Assembly: GCA_000818945.1 (NCBI GenBank)
Contig: KN805375.1
Coordinates: 393,278-457,277 of the forward strand
Direction: 5' to 3'
Origin: Schizochytrium sp. CCTCC M209059
Lineage: Eukaryota; Sar; Bigyra; Thraustochytrida; Thraustochytriidae
DNA length: 64,000 nucleotides
The notes under the pieces: model-generated
What the model was told of the DNA's origin: nothing
The model's database searches: none
What the model saw: the letters and a program-made list of their open reading frames with translations, nothing else
In this document: one piece after another, positions 1 to 11,032 of the stretch
Layout of the letters: each line of letters begins with the position of its first letter
How positions within the stretch are numbered: position 1 is the stretch's first letter
Position numbers and translations under genes: made by a program

Positions 1-170
1 GAGAGGGAGGGAGGGAGGGAGGGAGGGAGCCCAGGCAGGCCCAGAGCCTCGCGGGCGGCGCGAGCAGGCGGCGCGAAGGAGGGCGGGAAGAGGAGCGTGC
101 GGGTGACGGTGACGCGGCGGCGGAGGCGGAGGAGGAGGAGGGGCGGAGGAGATGGCGAAGAGGGGGAAGG
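1..170. repeat. purine-rich GGGA/GGC low-complexity flank
   Basis: Starts as (GGGA)n, becomes GGC/GGA-rich and leads directly into the GAA tract. No gene is seen. The open frames through it exist only because purine-rich repeats lack stop codons. Confidence 0.7.
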
Positions 171-746
171 AGAAGAAGAAGAAGAAGAAGAAGAAGAAGA
201 AGAAGAAGAAGAAGAAGAAGAAGAAGAAGAAGAAGAAGAAGAAGAAGAAGAAGAAGAAGAAGAAGAAGAAGAAGAAGAAGAAGAAGAAGAAGAAGAAGAA
301 GAAGAAGAAGAAGAAGAAGAAGAAGAAGAAGAAGAAGAAGAAGAAGAAGAAGAAGAAGAAGAAGAAGAAGAAGAAGAAGAAGAAGAAGAAGAAGAAGAAG
401 AAGAAGAAGAAGAAGAAGAAGAAGAAGAAGAAGAAGAAGAAGAAGAAGAAGAAGAAGAAGAAGAAGAAGAAGAAGAAGAAGAAGAAGAAGAAGAAGAAGA
501 AGAAGAAGAAGAAGAAGAAGAAGAAGAAGAAGAAGAAGAAGAAGAAGAAGAAGAAGAAGAAGAAGAAGAAGAAGAAGAAGAAGAAGAAGAAGAAGAAGAA
601 GAAGAAGAAGAAGAAGAAGAAGAAGAAGAAGAAGAAGAAGAAGAAGAAGAAGAAGAAGAAGAAGAAGAAGAAGAAGAAGAAGAAGAAGAAGAAGAAGAAG
701 AAGAAGAAGAAGAAGAAGAAGAAGAAGAAGAAGAAGAAGAAGAAGA
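171..746. repeat. (GAA)n trinucleotide expansion, about 192 pure units
   Basis: An uninterrupted GAA/TTC tract of about 576 bp. It is followed by a short (GAT)n stretch and a second short GAA run up to about 793. All six frames are open through it (poly-Glu, Lys or Arg on one strand; Phe, Ser or Leu on the other), so the 220-240 residue frames spanning it are not evidence for a gene. Long homopurine GAA tracts are known to form triplex DNA. Confidence 0.97.
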
Positions 747-833
747 TGAAAATGATGATGATGATGATGTTGATAAAGAAGAAGAAGAAGAAGATGGTGA
801 TGATCGAGACGAATGAATGACGACGATGGCCAA

Positions 834-2080
834 GATGATGAAGGAGGAGCTTGCGGTGCGGAGCGACGCGGAGAAAGCGGCGCGAAGCGCGAAGCGAAGC
901 GATGCGAAGCGAAGCGTGTGATCCGCTCCGATGCGAAGCGACGCGAGGCGATGTGGTGCGGGGCGAGGCGAGGCGGTGCGGTGCGGGGACGCCAATGAAA
1001 AAGTGACCGCGACCGTGGCGTGACCATCGCGGCGCGAGAACTTCGTAGGGAAGGAAGGAAGGAAGGAAGATGCGAGGCAGGCGGGCGGGCGGGCGTTCGT
1101 TCATCAGCAAGGGCTTGTCCAGCGCCAATTTGGGACGACACGAGGCAGAGCAGGACCAGCTGCAGCTGACATCCCTGGGAAATCAAGTGCGTGCTGCGCC
1201 GCGTGCGAGGGGCTTGCTACGAACGCACAAGGCGAGACGAGGCGAGGCGAGGCGAGGCGAGGCGGGCCGAGGGCGAGCAAGAGAGCGGGTCTCCCTACTG
1301 ACGCAAGCGCAGCGCATTCCGACGGAAACTTGCTGCTGCGGTGCAGTGCAAGGGTGGGTTCCCAGCTTATCATGATCATGTAGGAACAACGGACAGCCGG
1401 ACTGGATTGCGGAGAAATGTCGAATGCTGTGGAAACGACAAGGGAGGCTCCGCGTTCGCCCCGACTCGTCGGATGTTGACAGCAAAGGTCCCGATGCGCC
1501 TGCTCGTCCACGGTCACGCATGCAAGAATTCGCTCCGTGCGCAACCCGTCGACAGCCAGCTAGGATCGGGGTCTAGTAGGAGGTCGAGCTATCGTGACAG
1601 CATCAAAGAAGCAAGCCATTTGAAGGGCCGCTCAACAACAGCAAGCCCCGTCTTCGCAGCCGGCAGCGGGTCACGCCTCGGATCAGGGTAGTATCCAGGC
1701 CCTTGTTTTTTTTTTTTTTGCTTTGTTCATCATTTTTTCCCGCCCATCAATCAGCTCATGATGGTTAGAGTTAGTTGCACTGCTCATGTTCATCGTCAAG
1801 CTCATGCTTTTGCGGATGGTCAAGCTCAAGTTCAAGTTAAAGTTCATACCCATGCCGTGATCGTAGTCACGCTCATGGCCGCCCGGCGGTAGCCTGCTTC
1901 GTCCTCATGGGTCGTATGCGCCTGGGACTTTCGCGCTCTCCTAGTTAGGTAGGACCAGTGGACGAGAGCCATAAAAACAGAAAAGCCACGCCACGCGACG
2001 CCACGCGACGAAACGACACGACACGCCAGGACGTGCGGAAAGAGCGGAGCTACGCGCGCGCGCGCGCGCGAAGGCGAGCG
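834..2080. other. intergenic/promoter region upstream of EFTUD2
   Basis: No supported gene. It holds degenerate GCGAAGCGAA-type repeats (about 865-970), a GGCGA run near 1230-1265, a T-rich stretch near 1708-1735 and an (CG)n run immediately before the EFTUD2 start. Frames of 100-240 codons on both strands overlap each other and show no recognisable domain. Confidence 0.6.
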
Positions 2081-5000
2081 ATGTCGGGCGAGCTGTACGA
2101 CGAGTTTGGAAACTACATCGGGCCGGAGCTTGACGATAGCGAGTCCGGGTCGTCGGCGTCCGAGTCCGGCGAGGACGACGATGACGACACCGCCGCGGGC
2201 CAGACGCAGCGACTGAGCGGCACGACCCGTGAGCACGGGGGCGCAGGGTCTGCGGAAGATAAAGGAGACGGAGGGGACGACGAAAACGATGACGAAGATG
2301 CCCACATGGGCGACGTCGTGGGCCCCTCTTCGGCGATCGTTCTGCATGAAGACAAAAAATACTATCCCGACGCCGATGAGGTGTACCCGGACGCCGAAGT
2401 CCTTGTCCAGGACGAGGACGCCCAGGGCATCGAAGAACCCCTCATCAAACCAGTTCAAGTCAAAACTTTCTCCAAGCTCGATGACGATGCACCGAACCTT
2501 CGTTACAGCGTGGATTTTCTCGGATCTCTCATGTCCAGGACCATGCTGATCCGCAACGTTGCGGTGCTGGGTCACCTACACCACGGCAAGTCGACCCTCA
2601 TGGATCTCTTGATCGATAAAACATTTGAATCCCCCAAACGAACCACGGCAGCCCGCAAACACGCGCGCGCCTCGCCTCGGTATTGCGATGCGCGCTTCGA
2701 CGAACAAGAACGTCGACTTTCAATCAAATCGTGCCCGGTGACCATGGGACTTGAGGACGGTCGCGGCAAGACCTTTCTTATCAATGCAATCGACTGCCCG
2801 GGACACATTGACTTTGTTGACGAGATGACGGCTGCCGCGCAGGCAGCCGACGGAATTCTCCTCGTGGTGGACGCTGTCGAGGGCCCACTCGTGGGCACGC
2901 GGCGCGCCATTGCGCTTGCTGCGCGACTCGGACTGCCTCTAACGCTATGCGTCAACAAGATTGATCGTCTCGTGCACGAGCTCAAACTTCCCCCTTCTGA
3001 CGCCTACCTCAAATTGCAGTATGTCATTGATAACGTCAACGCAATTATGAGCGAAGAGAGCCGTCTTGCACAGACATCCACCGCCTTCTCCCCGACTGCA
3101 GGCAATGTATGCTTTGCGTCCGGTGCCGATGGCTACTGCTTCACTTTGGAATCATGGGCTCGCCTTCACCTTCGTATTCGCGGGCAGACGGGCCGCGTCG
3201 ATGCTGCGCAATTCGCAAAACGTCTCTGGGGCGATCAGTACTTTGACCCATCAACGCGCAAGTTTTCGACACAGGCCGCCTCCGTCACGGGAGGCCGCCA
3301 AGTGCGGTCCTTTGTTCACTTCATTCTGCAGCCGCTCTACAAATTGTACGCACAAGTCCTCGGCGAAGAGCCCGAGGATCTCAAGGACCGACTTGCGTCT
3401 CTGAAAGTGCGACTCACCGGCAAGGAAGTACACCTCGATCCGCGCCCCCTGCTTCGTCTCGTCATGGAACGTTTTTTTGCCGGAGAAGCAACCTCCGGAG
3501 CAGTCGATGTTCTCGTGCATCACATCCCGGCACCAGGTTCGGCCGGTAATCAGGGCCGCATCGAGCTTGCGTGTCCTGCGGCGCCGTTAGGGGTCAAATC
3601 CTGCGATGCCGCTGGACCACTTCGCGCGCATGTTTGCAAGTTATATGCCTCACCCGATGGAACGTCTTTCCGAGCGCTGGCCAAACTATACAGCGGATCG
3701 CTCCGCGTCGGCCAGCGAGTGCGCGTCCTGGGCGAGGCTTTTCTCACATCAGATCAGGAGGACATGAGCTTGGCCACAATTGACGCGCTGAGCTTGTGCC
3801 AGGCGCGACACCGCATTCTCGTGAACCAGGTTTTTGCGGGTAACTGGGTCCTGATTGAAGGTCTTGGGGACCATATCGTCAAGGCCGCCACACTTATCTC
3901 CGAGGACGAGCCGCTTGCTGGTGTCGGCACGGATGCTCTGGCAGAGTCAGGTCTGGGAACCTTTGCGCCACTCAAGTTTGATAGCGCTGCTGTCATGAAA
4001 CTGGCGCTAGAGCCAGTCAATCCTCCGGACCTGCCCAAAATGTTGCATGGCTTGCGTTGTGTCAATAAGTCGTATCCCCTGTTGCGCACCAAGGTCGAGG
4101 AATCTGGCGAGCACGTTGTTTACGGAACGGGCGAAATGTATCTCGATTGTGTCATGCAAGACCTACGCGAGATGTTTGCCGGCGTGGAAATCAAGGTTTC
4201 GGATCCGATGGTGGCTTTTTGTGAGACTGTGGCAGATACCTCAGCCGTGAAGATGTTCGCCGAAACACCAAACAGGCGCAACCAATTTACGGCGATTGCG
4301 ACACCACTTGAAAAGGGCTTGGGCACTGCAATCGAGCGCGGTGCGCTGCGGTGGGATGGGGGGCCTGGCTCGCTTGGAGAGGCGCTCGTCAAGGATTTTG
4401 GCTGGGACAAGCTTGCTGCGCGCTCGCTGTGGGCCTTTGGTCCCACGGACAAGGGTCCCAATGTCTTTTTGAACGACACGATGCCAGGTACAGTGAATCC
4501 ATCCCACCTCGAGTCTGTGCGCGAGTCGGTCGTGCAGGGATTCCGCTGGGCGTCCCGGGAAGGCCCGCTTTGCGATGAGCCGATGCGCGAGGTCAAATTT
4601 AGGATGTTGGGTGCCTCGCTCGCAGAGGAGCCTGTGCACCGAGGTGCTGGCTTTGTCATTCCCACGGTGCGTCGTGTCGCGTACTCTGCATTTCTTACGG
4701 CAGCGCCACGTTTAATGGAGCCCATTTATTCTGTAGAAGTACAGGCTCCGCGAGATTTGGCTGCGGCCATCAATCGCACGCTCAACATGCGCCGAGGTCG
4801 CATTTTCGCAGACGCGGTCATCCCGGGGACACCGTTCAGTCTCTTCCATGGCTACCTGCCGGTGATTGACTCGTTTGGCTTCGAGACGGACCTTCGGACC
4901 TACACACACGGCGCCGCCTTTTGCCACCAGTCGTTTGATCATTGGGCGGTGGTGCCCGGCGATCCGATGGATTCCTCGATAGTGATTCGGCCTCTGGAAG

Positions 5001-5254
5001 CGAGCCGGAACCAGGAGCTCGCTCGCGACTTTATGCTCAAGACGCGTCGGCGAAAGGGTCTCCCGGAGGATGTAGCCGTCGCAAAGTACTTTGACGATCC
5101 GAGCTTGCTCAAGGCTTACGACCGGGCCATTCGCAGACGGACTGGCGACGCCGACGCTGCTTCGGACTCGGGGTCTTCTTCCGGCTCCAATTCGGACTCG
5201 GACTCGGACTCGGACTCGGGATCGAGCTCATCGTCCTCTGCACGCCGCGTCTGA
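2081..5254 (+). CDS. EFTUD2: U5 snRNP GTPase EFTUD2 / Snu114
   Basis: A protein of 1057 residues, the spliceosomal paralogue of translation elongation factor 2. It sits in the U5 snRNP and controls U4/U6 unwinding and spliceosome disassembly together with Prp8 and Brr2. The GTPase motifs are intact: GHLHHGKST at about 164-172 (G1), DCPGH at about 238-242 (G3) and NKID at about 292-295 (G4). EF2-like domains II-V follow. The acidic N-terminus (about 18-77) is typical of Snu114 and separates it from EF2. The ATG at 2081 is chosen because it begins the conserved MSGELYDEFGNYIGPEL start; the frame is open about 40 codons further upstream, through non-conserved repeats. The last ~35 residues are an unusual Ser-Asp-Gly tail beyond the normal end of the family (about 970 residues in human). 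It converges with the kinase-like gene. Confidence 0.97.
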   Translation: MSGELYDEFGNYIGPELDDSESGSSASESGEDDDDDTAAGQTQRLSGTTREHGGAGSAEDKGDGGDDENDDEDAHMGDVVGPSSAIVLHEDKKYYPDADEVYPDAEVLVQDEDAQGIEEPLIKPVQVKTFSKLDDDAPNLRYSVDFLGSLMSRTMLIRNVAVLGHLHHGKSTLMDLLIDKTFESPKRTTAARKHARASPRYCDARFDEQERRLSIKSCPVTMGLEDGRGKTFLINAIDCPGHIDFVDEMTAAAQAADGILLVVDAVEGPLVGTRRAIALAARLGLPLTLCVNKIDRLVHELKLPPSDAYLKLQYVIDNVNAIMSEESRLAQTSTAFSPTAGNVCFASGADGYCFTLESWARLHLRIRGQTGRVDAAQFAKRLWGDQYFDPSTRKFSTQAASVTGGRQVRSFVHFILQPLYKLYAQVLGEEPEDLKDRLASLKVRLTGKEVHLDPRPLLRLVMERFFAGEATSGAVDVLVHHIPAPGSAGNQGRIELACPAAPLGVKSCDAAGPLRAHVCKLYASPDGTSFRALAKLYSGSLRVGQRVRVLGEAFLTSDQEDMSLATIDALSLCQARHRILVNQVFAGNWVLIEGLGDHIVKAATLISEDEPLAGVGTDALAESGLGTFAPLKFDSAAVMKLALEPVNPPDLPKMLHGLRCVNKSYPLLRTKVEESGEHVVYGTGEMYLDCVMQDLREMFAGVEIKVSDPMVAFCETVADTSAVKMFAETPNRRNQFTAIATPLEKGLGTAIERGALRWDGGPGSLGEALVKDFGWDKLAARSLWAFGPTDKGPNVFLNDTMPGTVNPSHLESVRESVVQGFRWASREGPLCDEPMREVKFRMLGASLAEEPVHRGAGFVIPTVRRVAYSAFLTAAPRLMEPIYSVEVQAPRDLAAAINRTLNMRRGRIFADAVIPGTPFSLFHGYLPVIDSFGFETDLRTYTHGAAFCHQSFDHWAVVPGDPMDSSIVIRPLEASRNQELARDFMLKTRRRKGLPEDVAVAKYFDDPSLLKAYDRAIRRRTGDADAASDSGSSSGSNSDSDSDSDSGSSSSSSARRV

Positions 5255-5732
5255 GCTGCTCTGGATCTGATCCGCTTTTTTTTGGTCTATGAATATATAT
5301 ATTTATGGTCCTGAAACGAAGATATCGTCCATGCATGCAGTAGAACATGAATAATCATTGTGATTTGCTTTGAGTTGCATGGTCTCTAGAACTTTCCGCC
5401 ATTCATCACCAATCGGTTCTAACTTCTTCAGTAAGATGATCGTGAGAGTCTCTCTCGTAAACGGAGGCGTATTGCAAAAGCCTGTGCAGCAAACCAGAGC
5501 CACGCACGGCCTGTGTCGCAAAGATATACGATTAACGACAACAATAACACGCCGTGGGGAAGGTTGCGCAGTTCGTCATGCTGACAATGCGAGTCGGAGA
5601 GAAGCACGAGGCGCATGGCGATCGGGTTGCGGGTGTGCATTCGGCAATTCGCCTGCCGTTGGTGGTTATAATATTAAAACAAACAAAGTACATGAATTTG
5701 AAAGAAAATAAATAAACAGAAAGAGAGCCACG
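5255..5732. other. convergent 3' intergenic gap
   Basis: AT-richer spacer between two gene ends. It holds probable 3' UTRs and poly(A) regions (for example AT-rich sequence near 5290-5310). No gene seen. Confidence 0.6.
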
Positions 5733-7544
5733 TCAGGTTGTGCGGCGACCCCTAGTTTCGGAGCAAGAAAAGACAGCCTCGAACGCGGCAAGGTCCTCTT
5801 CGAAGTCTCGGTGGGAAGCATTTGTCTTTGCCTGGGCAAAGTCAATGATGCGAATGGCGCCGGTGGCGTCCATGACAAAATTGTGCAGCAGCACGTCGCG
5901 GTGCGCTACACCGACCGCGTGCACCGCGATAAGCGCCGCCAAGGCCTTGGTCCGAATGTCGTCGTTCAAGAGACTCGCATCGAGCGGTCCACCAGCATAG
6001 GTGGTGGCGACGATGAGGTCGTTTAAAATGTGGCGTCCGCCGTAGAGATACCAGGGCACGTGCGTGCCCCAAAGAGAGCGCAGTTGGAGGTAGACGTCCA
6101 TCTCGTTCCAAAAGGCGAACTCGGCTTCGCGATTCACGTCGGTGGACTTTGAAGGAGTCATGACCTTGACGACGGTGTCCACTCCGCCCGTGTCCACGCG
6201 GATAGAGAATCCATACTGGCCTTCGGGGAACTGCTTGATGACGTCGAGCAGACCGCCAGCGTAGGGAAAGTGGAGGTCGCTCTTGAGCGGAAGCAGCTAG
6301 CGCAAGTCTTCCCGTTGCTCGTTCGACGTGGTATTGATCATGTTGCTCGGCAAAGCGGTGCCACGCTGCCTTGTGCCCGATATCGCTCCGGAGCCATCGC
6401 CATAGCCAAAGCGCTCGTAGATTTGCGTCCACTCGTAGGACCCGAGGCGAATGTTCGTCTGGCAAATGGCCCTCAAATGGGCCTCGTCGAGGGGTAGACG
6501 CGCCTGGTCAGTCGCGCTGTGATGCAACATGCATGTGTAGGCGTATCGCATGGACTCATCGCCAAAACCCACGGCGTGGAACGCGCGCGAAACGTGGAGG
6601 ACGTTTTCTGGGTCGAGTTTAAAAAACCAAGTCTTGTCGGTGGTGGAGAGAACGCCGTACTTGCAGAAAGAGCGTAGCATGTAAACGTAAATTTGTATGA
6701 TTGGGTAACGGAAACGCACAGAGCTTTCGCGGTCGTCGAAGCTCTCGCCCAGTTCCCAGTATTCGGTGAGGTCCTCGCAGGCCAATTCCCAGGCCCCATT
6801 CACCGTTTCTTTGGCCTCATCGAGGGACGCATTCGTTCCTTGCATCCAAGTTTGAGCCATCTGGTCGAGATCATCTTGAGTGAGGCCGTAGGGGAATTTC
6901 GCGGGCGACTTGTGCACATGCACGAGGAAGCGCGCTCTGTAAGGGTCGTTTTGATCGAGGATACCGGCCCGATTACGCTCATTTGTATCTTGCGCCTTTA
7001 TCGTCCATGTCAGGTCCACGCGGTGTCCGACGGCCGGCGCCTCGGCTTCTTTGTCGATTTCTAGAGGAGTCCATGAATTCGGTGACGTCGTGGCGTCATC
7101 TGAAATCACGTTTTCAAAGACCGGATATATGAACTTGTCATTGAGGCGATAAAATGCGACAATCTCAGAAAGCGTTCGTACAGACTGGGTTGATGTCGCG
7201 AAAGGAATTGGCGATACCGGGACGTCGCCGAAGCCGACTGCCTGGCCGAAGGAGTTCCACCCAACTTCGTCCTCAAAATCTTGCCAGGCGACCACGTTAG
7301 CAGGCAGTAAGTCGAGGCGAGCTTGAACGCCGCTCTGGGGCGCGAGGCCTCCGCGGCTCCGCGACGAATACTGCGAGTTGCCTGCGCCGCTGCTTGGGAG
7401 TGGCCGGTCGCCAAAGAAATTAGACGACTCCCGCTCGACGAGTTGCATTACCTCGACTCTATGCGCGCCAAACTTGTCGGCCATTGCGGCGTCTAGCATC
7501 TGCGCGTCGAGGAGGACCTCGGCGAACGGTCGCGTGGCCGCCAT
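5733..7544 (-). pseudogene. protein-kinase-like protein, interrupted by one in-frame TAG
   Basis: One frame runs 604 codons from ATG 7544 to a stop at 5733, with a single TAG at 6299-6297 after codon 415. The part before TAG has no domain I recognise. The part after it looks like a protein kinase fold: VVKV (possible ATP-binding Lys), a catalytic loop HRDVLLHN with Asp and Asn kept, and IIDFAQA in place of DFG. Coding character continues on both sides of the stop, with YERFGYGDG before it and LKSDLHFPYAGG after it. This could be a nonsense mutation, a sequencing error, stop readthrough (TAG followed by C) or an unusual intron. I found no convincing GT-AG pair that keeps frame; a 48-nt candidate with a poor GTCGAA donor exists. 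It is divergent to RPL10. Confidence 0.6.
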
Positions 7545-9096
<1,552 letters not shown>

Positions 9097-10307
9097 ATGG
9101 CGCGCCGCCCCGCCCGCTGCTGTACGTGCGCGAAGGAGGAGAGGCCGCGACGCCGCTGCGCGTGCGTATGCGCGCGTGCGTGTGCGCGCGTGCGTGCGTG
9201 CGCGCAACCGCAGCGCGCGCGGAGAGAGATGAGGGAGATGAGCATCTAGGGGAGGGATAACGCGCGACGAGGCCGACGAACTGCTTGCTTGCCTGCGTGC
9301 CTGCGTGCGTGCCTGCGTGCGTGCGCGCGTGCGTGCGTGCGTGAAGAGACGCACGGCGGCTCGCGTAGCTATCGTTCGTGCTGCGTCGTGCGAGCCACGG
9401 ACGACGCGGCGATGCCAAAGGCCCGTCGGGAGCGAGGGAGGGGGGAGAGTGGTGCACATTTTGTGGTGACGACGCGCGCTTCGTTCGCATTGTGTGCACA
9501 GCTCACAAACGCTCGAGAAGGCGCAAAGGTGAAGAGAGGGACAGCATGACTGACGAGAGAGATCTCATTTTTGCGAAATGATGAATACACAGACCGCTAC
9601 TGCAAGAACAAGCCGTACATCAAGTCGCGGTACCTTCGCGGTGTGCCGGAGCCCAAGCTCAAGATTTACGGTAAGTGATAAGGACGATGGCATGTCTCGT
9701 TCCACCGCCATTGAAAAGGCTCTGCAGAAATACTGACATCGGCGATCCGTTCACTTTTATGCGAAATCTAGATGTCGGCGCCAAGAAGGCTGGTGTTGAC
9801 GTGTTCCCGGCCGTGTGCCACATGTTCTCGGACGAGCGCGAGCAGATCTCCTCGGAGGCTCTCGAGGCTGCCCGCATTGCCTGCAACAAGTACCTTGTGA
9901 AGAACGCCGGCAAGGACGCCTTCCACATGCGCATCCGTGCCCACCCCTTCCACGTGCTTCGTATCAACAAGATGCTTTCGTGCGCCGGTGCTGATCGTCT
10001 CCAGACCGGTATGCGCCACGCCTACGGCAAGCCCGCTGGTGTCGTCGCCCGCGTCAAGATCGGCCAGATTCTCATTAGCGTGCGCACCAAGAAGCAGACT
10101 CTCCCCGTCGCCATGGAGGCGCTCCGCCGCTCCAAGATGAAGTTCCCCGGCCGCCAGAAGATTGTGGCCTCCAAGAAGTGGGGCTTCACCAAGTATGATA
10201 CCGCCGAGTACGTCCGCATGCGCAAGGAGGGCTTCCTTATCCCCGATGGCAACCAGGCCAAGTACGTGCCCAGACACGGTCCCCTGAAGGTCCCCGGCGA
10301 GAACTAA
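9097..10307 (+). CDS. RPL10: 60S ribosomal protein L10 (uL16), three exons
   Basis: Exons are 9097-9121, 9593-9670 and 9772-10307, giving 212 residues (human 214). Exon 1 encodes MARRPARC plus one base, followed by donor GTACGTGCG; intron 1 is 471 nt. Exon 2 encodes the conserved YRYCKNKPY segment. Intron 2 is 101 nt with donor GTAAGTG, a TACTGAC branch-like site and acceptor TCTAG. Exon 3 contains EALEAARIACNKY, RIRAHPFHVLRINKMLSCAGADRLQTG (split here as HPFHVLRINK and CAGADRLQTG) and GFTKYDTAEY. uL16 sits near the peptidyl-transferase centre and P-site of the large subunit and joins late in 60S maturation. The splice model was built by matching the known N-terminus of the family. Confidence 0.96.
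9122..9592 (+). other. RPL10 intron 1 with GTGC microsatellite
   Basis: A 471-nt GT-AG intron. The stretch 9160-9350 is rich in (GTGC)n/(GCGT)n. Small frames inside it in both directions are not genes. Its first 11 bases, GTACGTGCGCG, match the start of the RPL38 intron. Confidence 0.85.
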
Positions 10308-11032
10308 GCAGATAGTTGATCCTTCACCAACATCGTATTGATTGATTTTTTGCTCATTTCTCTTTTTCTTTTCTTTTTTCTCTGTCTTGACAACTTCTTC
10401 TTTTTCGAATCCATACTCGCGAAAATCTCCTTGTTCTGGTGCCAAGTACATGAATTTCCCTTGAGAATTAAGGCGTCATTCTCTCCAATGGATGCTTTGT
10501 TTTCAGTCCACTTCCTTGTGTGCAATTGCGATGTGAAAAGGTGTTGCCACCTGTCTTGGTTGAATGCAAGCACACAAGCAATAATGCCGGATCAGATTTG
10601 TAATTGACCTCTCTCATCTCATTCCAGGAGCCAGACCTCGGCGAGTTTTTTTGGGGGGGGGGGGATTTGGAAGCTACTTTCGCTCGTCTATTGCCTATTA
10701 CTTGCCCGCATTCCTTGCCCAGATTTCGATGAAAAATGTTCACTGCACTGCAATCCCAAACCGGAAGCGCATCTCCTGCGACTTGTTCTGTTGTTCTGCT
10801 AAAGAGAGAAAAAAGGCGATTTCGCTAAAGAGAAAGTCTCCCTCATTCGAGATCCCTCCCACCAGAGTTTACCGCCCAAACTGTAAAGTGGACGGTCACT
10901 CACCCACCAAAAACAGAGAACCAATTCATTGTTCGATCATTTCTTCTTCTTTCCACCTATACAAAAGAAAAAACTCCTATTTCAAATTCTCGCAAAAATG
11001 CCCACCAGAAAATAAATACACAGCTACACACC
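10308..11032. other. convergent 3' gap between RPL10 and the coiled-coil gene
   Basis: Pyrimidine-rich near 10340-10400, with a T7G9 run near 10645-10662. Small frames only. No gene is supported. Confidence 0.55.

Noticed and set aside
97..820. Long poly-Glu and poly-Lys reading frames
   Set aside because: They are the (GAA)n repeat read in two frames; a repeat without stops stays open in all six frames, and no flanking conserved sequence supports a protein.
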